Under the pieces are notes generated by a model. The model had not been told where the DNA came from. It ran no database searches and saw only the letters and a program-made list of their open reading frames with translations. This document shows, in pieces, positions 30,697-39,474 of a stretch of 64,000 nucleotides of DNA. The stretch comes from Phyllobacterium lublinensis (lineage in GTDB: Bacteria > Pseudomonadota > Alphaproteobacteria > Rhizobiales > Rhizobiaceae), in the NCBI RefSeq assembly GCF_020164435.1, contig NZ_JAIUDQ010000012.1, forward strand, positions 86,995 through 150,994, in the 5' to 3' direction. Positions within the stretch are counted from its first letter, which is position 1. Every line of letters begins with the position of its first letter. A program made the position numbers and the translations under genes.

Positions 30697-30712
30697 TTGA
30701 CCAAGTAGTCAA
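30697..30712. promoter_or_regulatory. RutR-like operator
   Basis: TTGACCAAGTAGTCAA matches the RutR consensus TTGACCAnnTGGTCAA at 13 of 14 fixed positions. It is in the divergent gap between the RutR-like gene and the beta-alanine transaminase, 80 bp upstream of the latter's ATG, so it can control both. Confidence 0.75.
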
Positions 30713-30791
30713 GTTTTTGATTGTGCCAGAGGTTCAATCATTCGGGAACACAAAATAAGCGGTAACATCCGCAATCAGGAGGCGAAGTCGC

Positions 30792-32117
30792 ATGTCGAAG
30801 TCGGCATTTGGCACCAATAACTTGGAAGCATTCTGGATGCCGTTCACGGCAAACCGGCAGTTCAAGCAGAACCCCCGTCTCCTCGTCAGCGCCAAGGACA
30901 TGCATTTCAAGTCGCATGATGGCCGCGAAATCCTGGATGGGACTGCGGGCCTTTGGTGTTGCAACGCCGGTCATGCCCGCCCGAAAATCGTCGAAGCCGT
31001 GCAGCAGCAGGTCGCAGAACTTGACTATGCTCCTGCTTTCCAGATGGGCCATCCAAAAGTATTCGAATTGGCGGCGCGGCTTGCGGCCATGCTGCCGTCG
31101 CCGATAGACCACGTCTACTTCACCAATTCCGGTTCGGAAGCAGTCGATACGGCGCTGAAGATTGCGCTTGCCTATCACCGCGCCAAGGGGAATGGCACCA
31201 AGGTCAAGCTGATCGGGCGCGAGCGCGGTTACCATGGTGTCGGCTTTGGTGGCATTTCCGTTGGAGGCATTTCCGGCAACCGAAAAATGTTTGGTAATGC
31301 GTTGGGTGGTATCGATCATATCCGCCATACGCACGATCTGGCCCGCAATGCCTTCACGCGCGGAGAGCCCGAATATGGTGCAGAGTTTGCGGATGACCTC
31401 GAAAGGGTGATCGCCCTGCACGACGCCTCCAATATCGCTGCGGTCATTGTCGAGCCCGTGGCCGGCTCGACTGGCGTCCTCATTCCGCCTAAGGGCTATT
31501 TGCAGCGCCTGCGCGAGATCTGCACGAAGAACGATATCCTTCTGATCTTCGATGAGGTCATCACCGGTTTTGGCCGCCTCGGCGCACCCTTCGCCATCGA
31601 TTATTTTGGCGTCGTCCCTGACCTTGTCACGACCGCCAAGGGCATTACCAGCGGCGTCATTCCCATGGGGGCGGTGTTTGCTACGCGGCAGATCTATGAA
31701 GCGTTCATGACCGGTCCGGAAAACATGATCGAACTGTTCCACGGCTATACCTATTCCGGCCATCCGGTCGCCTGTGCCGCCGCGCTCGCAACGCTCGACA
31801 CCTATGAAGACGAAGGCCTGATGACCCGCGCGGCCGAACTCTCGGACTACTGGGCCGATGCAATCCACGCGCTCAAGGGCTTGCCGCACATCATCGATAT
31901 CCGCAATCTCGGCCTGATCGGCGCCATCGAACTCCAGCCGATTGAGGGCGCTCCAACCAAGCGTGCCTTCCAGGCGTTCCTTGATTCCTATGAGAAGGGC
32001 CTGCTGATCAGGACCACGGGCGACATCATCGCCTTGTCGCCGCCGCTCATCATCAGCAAGGGCCAGATCGAGCGCCTGTTCGACATATTGGCGGATGTAC
32101 TGAAGAAGCTCGCATAA
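30792..32117 (+). CDS. Beta-alanine:pyruvate transaminase (class III)
   Basis: A 441-residue PLP enzyme. It keeps the omega-amino-acid:pyruvate transaminase pattern: FWMPFTANRQFKQNPRLLV, YFTNSGSEAVDTALKIALAYHR, ERGYHGVGFGG, and IFDEVITGFGRLGAPF. The Schiff-base lysine is K283 in TTAKGITSG, and HGYTYSGHPVACAAALA is also present. I infer beta-alanine to malonate semialdehyde, the last step of uracil breakdown, because the neighbours make beta-alanine. The 3-aminoisobutyrate from thymine could be a second substrate. It begins an operon that includes the hydrolase 8 bp downstream. Confidence 0.88.
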   Translation: MSKSAFGTNNLEAFWMPFTANRQFKQNPRLLVSAKDMHFKSHDGREILDGTAGLWCCNAGHARPKIVEAVQQQVAELDYAPAFQMGHPKVFELAARLAAMLPSPIDHVYFTNSGSEAVDTALKIALAYHRAKGNGTKVKLIGRERGYHGVGFGGISVGGISGNRKMFGNALGGIDHIRHTHDLARNAFTRGEPEYGAEFADDLERVIALHDASNIAAVIVEPVAGSTGVLIPPKGYLQRLREICTKNDILLIFDEVITGFGRLGAPFAIDYFGVVPDLVTTAKGITSGVIPMGAVFATRQIYEAFMTGPENMIELFHGYTYSGHPVACAAALATLDTYEDEGLMTRAAELSDYWADAIHALKGLPHIIDIRNLGLIGAIELQPIEGAPTKRAFQAFLDSYEKGLLIRTTGDIIALSPPLIISKGQIERLFDILADVLKKLA

Positions 32118-32125
32118 CAGAGGGC

Positions 32126-33379
32126 ATGGCCATGACGCTCACGGGAAATCTCAGGATCAACGGCGACCGTCTATGGGACAGCCTGATGGAAATGGCAAAG
32201 ATCGGTCCGGGTGTGCGGGGCGGCAACAACCGGCAAACGCTGACCGATGAAGATGGTGAAGGCCGCCGTCTCTTCCAGTCCTGGTGCGAGAAGGCGGGAC
32301 TTTCCATGGGCGTGGACACCATGGGCAACATGTTCTTTACCCGTCCCGGCACAGATCCTGGTGCACTGCCAGTTTACGTTGGCAGTCATCTCGACACGCA
32401 ACCGACCGGCGGCAAGTTCGACGGCGTTCTTGGCGTCCTGGGTGGACTTGAGCTGGTGCGAACGCTCAATGACCTCAATATCCAGACCAAGCATCCGATT
32501 GTCGTCGTCAACTGGACCAATGAAGAAGGAACCCGCTTTGCGCCGGCCATGCTGGCTTCGGGCGTCTTTGCCGGCATCCATGGCGAGGATTGGGCCTATG
32601 ATCGCGAAGACGCCAAGGGCAAGAAGTTCGGCGATGAACTGGAGCGCATTGGCTGGAAGGGCGATGAACCGGTGGGAGCGCGCAAGATCCATGCGCTGTT
32701 TGAACTGCACATCGAGCAGGGGCCAATCCTTGAGGCCGAAGGCAAGGATATCGGCGTCGTCACCCATGGGCAGGGTCTGTGGTGGCTCCAGATCACCCTG
32801 ACCGGCAAGGAAAGCCATACCGGCTCGACGCCAATGCCGATGCGCAAGAATGCCGGGCTCGGGATGTCGCGTATCACGGAGCTCGTGCACACCGTTGCCA
32901 TGGCCAATCAGCCGAGTGCCGTCGGTGCGATCGGTCACGTGGATGTCTATCCGAACTCGCGTAATGTCATTCCGGGCAAGGTAGTGTTCACGGTCGACAT
33001 CCGCTCGCCTGACCTTGCGACACTGAACGCGATGAAGGCTGAGATCGAGGCAAAGGCACCGAAGATCGCCAAGGAGCTCGGCCTCGAAATCCTGATCGAG
33101 GAGGCCGGCCATTTCGACCCGGTAACTTTCGACGCGGGCTGTGTGACGGCCGTTCGCAATGCAGCCGAACGGCTCGGCTACAGTCACCGGAATATTATCT
33201 CCGGCGCGGGGCACGACGCCTGCTGGATCAATCGAGTTGCGCCGACATCTATGGTGATGTGTCCCTGTGTCGATGGCCTCAGCCACAATGAGGATGAGGA
33301 TATCTCAAAGGAATGGGCTGCTGCCGGGGCGGATGTCCTGCTTCACGCGGTCCTGGAGACGGCGGAGATTGTCGAATGA
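32126..33379 (+). CDS. Beta-ureidopropionase-type zinc hydrolase (M20 family)
   Basis: A 417-residue amidohydrolase of the HyuC/AmaB allantoate amidohydrolase-like M20 family. Metal ligands lie in GSHLDTQPTGGKFDGVLG and NWTNEEGTRF, and in FELHIEQGPILE and SGAGHDACW. The middle holds the lid/dimerisation domain (SHTGSTPMPMRKNAG). In this setting it should convert N-carbamoyl-beta-alanine to beta-alanine, CO2 and ammonia. In-frame ATGs at 32126 and 32132 are both possible; the second is better spaced from AGAGGG. It sits between the transaminase and dihydropyrimidinase genes. Confidence 0.88.
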   Translation: MAMTLTGNLRINGDRLWDSLMEMAKIGPGVRGGNNRQTLTDEDGEGRRLFQSWCEKAGLSMGVDTMGNMFFTRPGTDPGALPVYVGSHLDTQPTGGKFDGVLGVLGGLELVRTLNDLNIQTKHPIVVVNWTNEEGTRFAPAMLASGVFAGIHGEDWAYDREDAKGKKFGDELERIGWKGDEPVGARKIHALFELHIEQGPILEAEGKDIGVVTHGQGLWWLQITLTGKESHTGSTPMPMRKNAGLGMSRITELVHTVAMANQPSAVGAIGHVDVYPNSRNVIPGKVVFTVDIRSPDLATLNAMKAEIEAKAPKIAKELGLEILIEEAGHFDPVTFDAGCVTAVRNAAERLGYSHRNIISGAGHDACWINRVAPTSMVMCPCVDGLSHNEDEDISKEWAAAGADVLLHAVLETAEIVE

Positions 33380-33411
33380 GGGAAATTGATGATTCTTTGC
33401 ATCACCATTGT

Positions 33412-33512
33412 GCGTGGTTCGACAAGCTGACCATGAGGGTATTGGTGGGCCACGTGATCAGCCCTTGATGCAATCAACTCACGTCCCTCATGGTGAGCTT
33501 GTCGAACCACGC
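33412..33512. repeat. 28-bp inverted repeat (REP-like element)
   Basis: Left arm 33412-33439 (beginning GCGTGGTTCGACAAGC) and right arm 33485-33512 (ending GCTTGTCGAACCACGC) are complementary at 27 of 28 positions around a 45-nt loop. The core GGTTCGACAAGCT-ACCATGAGGG resembles a palindrome I recall as common between genes of many alphaproteobacteria. It lies between the hydrolase and dihydropyrimidinase genes, so it may form a transcript hairpin within the operon. Confidence 0.85.
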
Positions 33513-33594
33513 TAGATGGTTGTGCAATCCATCTTTGCAGAGAAAACGAAAACAACGCAGCACTGTTCAAAAGACCAAAAAGGGGAACGGACAC

Positions 33595-35049
33595 ATGGCT
33601 ACGAAGGTGATCAAGGGTGGCACCATCATTGCCGCCGACCGCAGTTACAAAGCCGATGTACTGATCGACGGCGAAACGATCGCAGCCATCGGCGCCGACC
33701 TCTCCGGCGACGAGACGATCGATGCCACGGGCTGTTTCCTGATGCCCGGCGGCATCGACCCCCATACCCACCTCGAAATGCCGTTCATGGGCACGCATTC
33801 CTCCGACGATTTCGACACGGGCACCGCGGCAGCCCTGGCCGGCGGCACGACAATGGTCGTTGATTTTGTCCTGCCGGGACAGGACGGGCTCCTGGCCGCG
33901 TTGCAGGACTGGTTCCAGAAGGCGGGGAAGGCGCGGACCGACTATTCCTTCCACATGGCCATCACCAGCTGGAACAAGCAGGTATTCGACGAGATGCCGA
34001 AGGTGGTCGAGCGCGGGATCAATACGTTCAAGCACTTCATGGCCTACAAGGGTGCACTGATGGTCGACGACGACGAGATGTTCGCCTCGTTCATGCGCTG
34101 CGCGGAGATTGGCGCCATGCCGCTGGTCCATGCGGAAAACGGAGATGTCGTGGCGCATCTCCAGCAGAAGCTCATGGCGGAGGGCAATACCGGACCCGAG
34201 GCCCATGGTTATTCGCGCCCGCCGGAGGTGGAAGGCGAGGCAGCCAATCGCGCCATCATGATTGCCGACCAGGCGGGTGTCCCGCTTTATATCGTGCATG
34301 TTTCCTGCGAGCAGGCGCATGAAGCCATTCGCCGTGCAAGGGCAAAAGGCATGCGCGTCTATGGCGAACCGCTTGTCCAGCATCTGACGCTCGATGAGAG
34401 CGAATACAAGAACGAAGACTGGGACTATGCCGCGCGACGGGTCATGTCGCCGCCCTTCCGCGACAAGGCCCATCAGGACGGTCTATGGGCTGGTCTCGCA
34501 TCAGGCAGCCTGCAGGTCGTAGCCACGGATCATTGTGCCTTCACGACGGAGCAGAAGCGTTTTGGCGTCGGTGATTTCACCAAGATACCGAACGGGACAG
34601 GCGGGCTGGAGGATCGCATGCCGGTGCTCTGGACCAAGGGCGTGCGTACTGGCCGCCTCACCCCGAATGAATTCGTCGCCGTGACTTCGACCAACATTGC
34701 CCGAATCCTCAACATGTACCCGAAGAAGGGGGCGATCCTGCCCGGTTCCGATGCGGATATTGTCATCTGGGATCCAAACGCTTCGAAGGTGATTTCGGCA
34801 AAGACCCAGAAATCGGCGATCGACTACAATGTCTTCGAAGGGATCGAGGTGACGGGCCTGCCACGCATGACGTTGTCGCGCGGCCAGGTCGCCTTCAAGG
34901 ACGGCGAAGTCCTGGCGCCGACCGGTAGTGGCCGCTTTGTTGAGCGCGAAGCCAATGCGCCAGCCAATCGTGCACTTTCCACTTGGAAGGAATTGACGGC
35001 ACCGCGTAGAGTGGAACGCGATCCGAAGAATATTCCGGCAGGCGTCTGA
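33595..35049 (+). CDS. hydA: Dihydropyrimidinase
   Basis: Opens the ring of dihydrouracil or dihydrothymine to the N-carbamoyl acid. The 484-residue amidohydrolase has the metal-binding H57-x-H59 (IDPHTHLEMPF), the conserved lysine of HFMAYKGAL (about 152, carboxylated in relatives), the later His in MPLVHAENGD and IVHVSCEQAH, and VVATDHCAF with the catalytic Asp. The ATG at 33595 follows AGGGGAA and was chosen over an in-frame start 35 codons upstream, within the repeat. Its stop overlaps the ABC ATPase start as TGATG. Confidence 0.94.
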   Translation: MATKVIKGGTIIAADRSYKADVLIDGETIAAIGADLSGDETIDATGCFLMPGGIDPHTHLEMPFMGTHSSDDFDTGTAAALAGGTTMVVDFVLPGQDGLLAALQDWFQKAGKARTDYSFHMAITSWNKQVFDEMPKVVERGINTFKHFMAYKGALMVDDDEMFASFMRCAEIGAMPLVHAENGDVVAHLQQKLMAEGNTGPEAHGYSRPPEVEGEAANRAIMIADQAGVPLYIVHVSCEQAHEAIRRARAKGMRVYGEPLVQHLTLDESEYKNEDWDYAARRVMSPPFRDKAHQDGLWAGLASGSLQVVATDHCAFTTEQKRFGVGDFTKIPNGTGGLEDRMPVLWTKGVRTGRLTPNEFVAVTSTNIARILNMYPKKGAILPGSDADIVIWDPNASKVISAKTQKSAIDYNVFEGIEVTGLPRMTLSRGQVAFKDGEVLAPTGSGRFVEREANAPANRALSTWKELTAPRRVERDPKNIPAGV

Positions 35050-35888
35050 TGACAGTCGTCGCGCTCCGACCCAAGGCGAAGACGATGGCAGATGCGGCGC
35101 CAAAAAATGTGATTGACGTCAAGGATCTGTCACTGGTTTTCCAGACCAATGACGGTCCGGTCAATGCATTGTCCAATATCAATCTTGAGGTCGGCGGTGG
35201 CGAATTCGTCTCCTTCATCGGACCGTCCGGATGCGGCAAGACCACGCTCTTGCGGGTGATCGCCGATCTCGAGCAGCCGACGTCGGGCTCGATCTCCGTC
35301 AACGGCATGACGCCGTCGGAAGCCCGTCAAAAGCGCGCCTACGGCTACGTGTTTCAGGCGGCGGCGCTCTATCCGTGGCGCACCATCGCCGGCAACATCT
35401 CCTTGCCACTGGAAGTCATGGGCATCCCCAAGGCGGAACGGAAGGATCGCATTGCCAGGAATCTGGATCTGGTCAATCTCTCCGGTTTCGAAAAGAAATT
35501 TCCATGGCAGTTGTCCGGCGGCATGCAGCAGCGGGCGTCCATTGCCCGTTCACTATCGTTCGATCCGCATCTGCTGTTGATGGATGAGCCCTTTGGTGCC
35601 CTCGATGAGATCGTCCGCGACCATCTCAATGAAGAACTGCTGAAGTTGTGGGCGAAGACGCAGAAGACAGTGGTTTTCGTCACCCACTCGATTCCGGAGG
35701 CTGTATTCCTGTCAACGAAGATCGTGGTGATGAGCCCGCGTCCCGGCCGGATTCACGAGATCATCGACTGTACACTTGGATCGGAGCGCACACTCGATAT
35801 CCGCGAGAGCCCGGAGTTCCTCGAAATTGCCCATCGCGTCCGCGAGGGCCTGCGCCATGGCCATTCCTATGACGCAGCGCATCTGTGA
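35049..35888 (+). CDS. ABC transporter ATPase (NMT1/THI5-type importer)
   Basis: A 279-residue nucleotide-binding subunit. Walker A GPSGCGKTT at 58-66, Q-loop VFQAAALYPWRT, signature LSGGMQQR at 155-162, Walker B LLLMDEPFG at 175-183 and H-loop VTHSIPEA. It resembles the nitrate/sulphonate/taurine ATPases (SsuB/TauB group). The start shares the dihydropyrimidinase stop (TGATG). With the permeases and binding protein downstream it makes a complete importer, probably for a pyrimidine or related compound, judged only by neighbours. Confidence 0.92.
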   Translation: MTVVALRPKAKTMADAAPKNVIDVKDLSLVFQTNDGPVNALSNINLEVGGGEFVSFIGPSGCGKTTLLRVIADLEQPTSGSISVNGMTPSEARQKRAYGYVFQAAALYPWRTIAGNISLPLEVMGIPKAERKDRIARNLDLVNLSGFEKKFPWQLSGGMQQRASIARSLSFDPHLLLMDEPFGALDEIVRDHLNEELLKLWAKTQKTVVFVTHSIPEAVFLSTKIVVMSPRPGRIHEIIDCTLGSERTLDIRESPEFLEIAHRVREGLRHGHSYDAAHL

Positions 35889-35904
35889 CATTGGCAAGGC
35901 GCCC

Positions 35905-36366
35905 ATGACGATCATCCGTGCAGCCAGGCTGAGGGACATGGCGGCATGCGCGGATATCATCAACGCCTGGATCGACGCCACGGCATGGATGCCTCGCATC
36001 CATTCCCGGCGCGCGGTTGCCGATTACTATCGCGACATCGTGTTTACCACGCTTGAAGTGTTCGTGGCTGAAACGGACGAGCGCATCGTGGGGTTGATTG
36101 CATTGTCACCGGACAACAGCGTGAGCGCCCTCTATGTGCATCACGACTTTCGCGGGAAAGCCATCGGCAAGGCCTTGCTCGACCACGCGAAACAAAAATC
36201 GACCGGTCCCATCCAGCTTTGGACCTTCGCCGCCAATCGCGGTGCCCAGGCCTTCTACCTGCGGGAAAGGTTCAGGGAAATCCGCCGGACGGATGGCGAC
36301 AATGAAGAAAAGCTGCCGGACATTCTCTACCGGTTCGAACCGGATGACGCGGGAAACAGGCCATGA
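35905..36366 (+). CDS. GNAT-family N-acetyltransferase
   Basis: A 153-residue acetyltransferase-fold protein. The acetyl-CoA-binding stretch DNSVSALYVHHDFRGKAIGKALLDHAKQ contains the R/Q-x2-G-x-G/A-like loop, and the C-terminal LWTFAANRGAQAFYLRERFRE completes the fold. It lies inside the transporter operon, 16 bp after the ATPase, and ends in an ATGA overlap with the first permease. The acceptor is unknown; acetylation of a transported compound or of an intermediate amine is conceivable. The start at 35905 follows AAGGCG. Confidence 0.85.
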   Translation: MTIIRAARLRDMAACADIINAWIDATAWMPRIHSRRAVADYYRDIVFTTLEVFVAETDERIVGLIALSPDNSVSALYVHHDFRGKAIGKALLDHAKQKSTGPIQLWTFAANRGAQAFYLRERFREIRRTDGDNEEKLPDILYRFEPDDAGNRP

Positions 36367-37238
36367 ATTTCATTCGCAACAGCGTTGTTCCCGTTGCTAC
36401 CGTGCTTCTTGCAATCGTCATGCTCTGGTATGCTTTTGCAATCATTCTCAACGCGCCCTTCGAACGGGATCAGGCCGCCCGGGCAGGGACGACGATAAGC
36501 ACGGGTCAACTGATCGCCAATACCATGAAGCAGGAACGTCCGGTCCTGCCGGCCCCGCATCAGGTGGCGGAGGAAATCCGCAAGACGGTGTTCGACGTCA
36601 GCCCGACATCGAAGCGCAGCCTTGTCTATCACGGCTGGGTGACGCTTTCCTCAACCCTGCTCGGCTTTGCCCTGGGCACTCTGCTCGGCATCGTCCTCGC
36701 CATTGCCATCGTGCATTCCCGCACGCTCGACAAGAGCCTGATGCCATGGATCATCACGTCGCAAACCGTGCCGATCCTTGCCATCGCGCCCATGATCATC
36801 GTCGTGCTCAACGCGGTCAATATCACCGGGCTTCTGCCCAAGGCGATGATCTCGACCTATCTCTCGTTCTTTCCGGTTGCGGTGGGCATGGTCAAGGGCC
36901 TGCGCTCGCCGGAGATCATGCATCTTGACCTGATGCGCACCTACAACGCATCGAAGGCGCAAATCTTCTGGAAGCTGCGCTGGCCGGCCTCCATGCCCTA
37001 TCTGTTTACCTCCATGAAGATCGCGGTCGCCATAAGCCTCGTTGGTGCCATTGTCGGCGAGCTGCCTACCGGCGCAGTGGCGGGCATTGGCGCGCGCCTG
37101 CTCGCAGGGTCTTACTACGGCCAGACCGTTCAGATCTGGGCAGCACTGATCGCGGCGGCGCTGATGGCTTCGGTGCTTGTCAGCCTGATCGGGCTGATGG
37201 CAAATCTGGTCAATCGGCGTATGGGAGTTCGGGCATGA
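36363..37238 (+). CDS. ABC transporter permease (NMT1/THI5-type importer)
   Basis: A 291-residue inner-membrane permease of the SsuC/TauC class: an N-terminal helix, then about five helices, with the ATPase-contacting EAA-like loop near MRTYNASKAQIFWKLRWPASMPYLFTSMK. It begins as an ATGA overlap with the acetyltransferase stop and ends the same way with the second permease. Having two different permeases suggests a heterodimeric channel. The N-terminal part (about 30-85) is longer than in SsuC and charged, probably a periplasmic or cytoplasmic extension. Confidence 0.9.
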   Translation: MNFIRNSVVPVATVLLAIVMLWYAFAIILNAPFERDQAARAGTTISTGQLIANTMKQERPVLPAPHQVAEEIRKTVFDVSPTSKRSLVYHGWVTLSSTLLGFALGTLLGIVLAIAIVHSRTLDKSLMPWIITSQTVPILAIAPMIIVVLNAVNITGLLPKAMISTYLSFFPVAVGMVKGLRSPEIMHLDLMRTYNASKAQIFWKLRWPASMPYLFTSMKIAVAISLVGAIVGELPTGAVAGIGARLLAGSYYGQTVQIWAALIAAALMASVLVSLIGLMANLVNRRMGVRA

Positions 37239-38335
37239 ACCGCTCGCCGCTCGCCATTCTCGCCTTCCTGCTCGCCGCGGTCTCGCTCGTCCTGCCGACG
37301 GGGGCAGATGGTTCAGGCATCCTTCTGGTTTCCGCCCCCGCCATATTGTTCGCCGCAGCCGCTGTCGCGTTGTTCGTGGCACCGTCCATGGCCGCTTTGA
37401 TTGCGCTTCTCGTTCTCGTCCATATTGGTGCATTCTGCCTGATAGGAGCATTGAGCTCGTTTGCGCCGACTGGTCCATCCAGCGGCTACTGGTGCCTGGT
37501 GGTGGCGGCGTGGCTGCTGGCCTGGCTCGCCGTGCAGCGGCTTGCTTCACTGCGGTTCAGATCGCCTGACATACAGCGGCTGGCCAATCTCGCTTTACCG
37601 GTATTGTTCGGTGCCTGGCTGCTGATCCTCTGGGAGATTACCGTCCGCGGTTTCAGCGTACCGACAATTCTCCTGCCGCCCCCTTCGATGATTGCTGCTC
37701 GCATTGCCTCGTCCGTGCCGACGCTGTGGGCCGACTTCCAGCAGACCTTCCTCAAAGCCGCCATCGCCGGCTATGCCATTGGCTGCGGTTCCGGCTTCCT
37801 TGCGGCGATTGTCGTCGATCGCGTGCCCTTTCTGCGCAAGGGTCTCCTGCCGATAGGCAATCTCGTTGCGGCACTCCCCGTTGTCGGGATCGCCCCCATC
37901 ATGGTCATGTGGTTCGGATCCTATTGGGAATCCAAAGCGGCCGTTGTCGTCATCATGACGTTTTTCCCCATGCTGGTGAACACGGTGGCGGGGCTTGCCG
38001 CGTCAGGCGCCATGGAGCGTGACCTGATGCGTACCTATGGCGCCAGCTATTTTCAGACGCTGCTCAAGTTGAGGCTTCCTGCGGCGATGCCTTTCATATT
38101 CAATGCACTGAAGATCAACTCGACGCTTGCGCTCATCGGCGCCATTGTCGCGGAATTCTTCGGGTCGCCCATCGTCGGCATGGGGTTTCGCATATCGATG
38201 GAGGTCGGGCGCATGAATGTCGACATGGTCTGGGCCGAGATCTTCGTCGCGGCCCTGGCCGGTTCCCTGTCCTACGGGCTGATTACCCTCATTGAGAGGG
38301 CCGTTACCTTCTGGCATCCTTCCTACCGAACATAA
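37235..38335 (+). CDS. ABC transporter permease (NMT1/THI5-type importer)
   Basis: A 366-residue permease. It has an unusual N-terminal part (about 1-115) of four hydrophobic helices before the standard binding-protein-dependent permease domain, which starts near ALPVLFGAWLLILWEITVRGF. The EAA-like loop is MRTYGASYFQTLLKLRLPAAMPFIFNALK. The extra helices are not found in SsuC-type proteins of normal length (about 260). It pairs with the preceding permease and overlaps it by ATGA. The binding protein follows 23 bp later. Confidence 0.9.
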   Translation: MNRSPLAILAFLLAAVSLVLPTGADGSGILLVSAPAILFAAAAVALFVAPSMAALIALLVLVHIGAFCLIGALSSFAPTGPSSGYWCLVVAAWLLAWLAVQRLASLRFRSPDIQRLANLALPVLFGAWLLILWEITVRGFSVPTILLPPPSMIAARIASSVPTLWADFQQTFLKAAIAGYAIGCGSGFLAAIVVDRVPFLRKGLLPIGNLVAALPVVGIAPIMVMWFGSYWESKAAVVVIMTFFPMLVNTVAGLAASGAMERDLMRTYGASYFQTLLKLRLPAAMPFIFNALKINSTLALIGAIVAEFFGSPIVGMGFRISMEVGRMNVDMVWAEIFVAALAGSLSYGLITLIERAVTFWHPSYRT

Positions 38336-38358
38336 AAAGAAAAGAGGAGAACTAAAAC

Positions 38359-39345
38359 ATGAAGAAGACCATAGCACTTACTCTTGCCGCCGCAGCGACG
38401 CTCATGGCGAGCTCCGCCTTGGCCGCAGACAAGCTGGTGCTGCAGCTCAAATGGGTCACGCAGGGTCAGTTTGCTGGCTATTATGTGGCCAAGGACAAGG
38501 GGTTCTACGAGGAGGCGGGCCTTGACGTCGAGATCAAGCCGGGCGGACCCGACGTGGCTCCCCCGCAGGTCATCGCCGGCGGCGGTGCTGATGTGGTGAT
38601 CGACTGGATGCCTTCTGCCCTCGCAACCCGCGAGAAGGGCCTACCGCTGGTCAACATTGCCCAGCCTTTCAAGCGTTCGGGAATGATGCTGACCTGCCGC
38701 AAGGAAACCGGCATCGCCAAGCCGCAGGATTTCAAGGGTAAGACGCTCGGCGTCTGGTTCGGCGGCAATGAATACCCATTCCTGTCCTGGATGAACCATC
38801 TCGGCCTCAAGACCGATGGCGGACCGAACGGCGTGACCGTGCTGAAGCAGGGCTTCAATGTAGATCCGCTCATTCAGAAGCAGGCAGATTGCATCTCGAC
38901 GATGACCTACAACGAATACTGGCAGGTGATCGATGCCGGGATCCCGGAGGATCAGCTGGTAACGTTCAAGTATGAAGATGAGGGCGTCGCTACCCTGGAG
39001 GATGGCCTCTATGTCCTGCAGAAGAGCCTCGACGATCCAAAGATGGTCGACAAGCTTGCGCGTTTCGTCAAGGCTTCCATGAAGGGCTGGGAATATACCC
39101 GTGCCAATCCCGATGAAGCGGCGACCATCGTCCTCGACAATGATGCGAGCGGTGCCCAGACGGAAAAGCACCAGAAGCGCATGGTGGGCGAAATCAACAA
39201 GCTGACGGAAGGCTCGACCGGCGTGCTGGATGTGGCGGCAGCAGACCGGACGGTGGAAACTCTGCTCGGTGGCGGTTCAGATCCGGTCATCACCAAGAAG
39301 CCGGAGGGTGCTTGGACGACCAAGATCACCGACGCGGCGAAGTAG
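38359..39345 (+). CDS. ABC transporter substrate-binding protein (NMT1/THI5-like)
   Basis: A 328-residue periplasmic binding protein with a signal peptide (cleaved after SSALA). The mature protein opens with DKLVLQLKWVTQGQFAGYYVAKDKGFYEEAGLDVEI, the hallmark of the NMT1/THI5 family that includes binding proteins for thiamine pyrimidine (HMP), riboflavin and related heterocycles. Position in the pyrimidine cluster suggests uracil, thymine or a related pyrimidine as the ligand. It ends the operon; a long palindromic repeat follows. Confidence 0.9.
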   Translation: MKKTIALTLAAAATLMASSALAADKLVLQLKWVTQGQFAGYYVAKDKGFYEEAGLDVEIKPGGPDVAPPQVIAGGGADVVIDWMPSALATREKGLPLVNIAQPFKRSGMMLTCRKETGIAKPQDFKGKTLGVWFGGNEYPFLSWMNHLGLKTDGGPNGVTVLKQGFNVDPLIQKQADCISTMTYNEYWQVIDAGIPEDQLVTFKYEDEGVATLEDGLYVLQKSLDDPKMVDKLARFVKASMKGWEYTRANPDEAATIVLDNDASGAQTEKHQKRMVGEINKLTEGSTGVLDVAAADRTVETLLGGGSDPVITKKPEGAWTTKITDAAK

Positions 39346-39358
39346 TACCGGGGCCCTA

Positions 39359-39474
39359 CCTCCCCCTTGTGGGGAGGGACGGACCGAAGGTCCGGGGAGG
39401 GGACTTGACCAGAAGCCCCTCCCGGCGCTTTGCGCCACCCTCCCCACAAGGGGGAGGGTAAGAAAGGTGTTAAT
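39359..39474. repeat. Composite palindromic intergenic repeat, copy 2 (long form)
   Basis: CCTCCCCCTTGTGGGGAGGG (39359-39378) and the complementary block starting CCCTCCCC (39438) bracket a region with two smaller hairpins, GGACC-gaa-GGTCC and GGCGC-ttt-GCGCC. The right block (39438-39474) matches 6996-7032 at 35 of 37 positions. The layout resembles the RIME-type mosaic elements of rhizobia. It separates the convergent binding-protein and ilvD genes, and its TTA at 39470-39472 is the ilvD stop codon. Confidence 0.85.
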
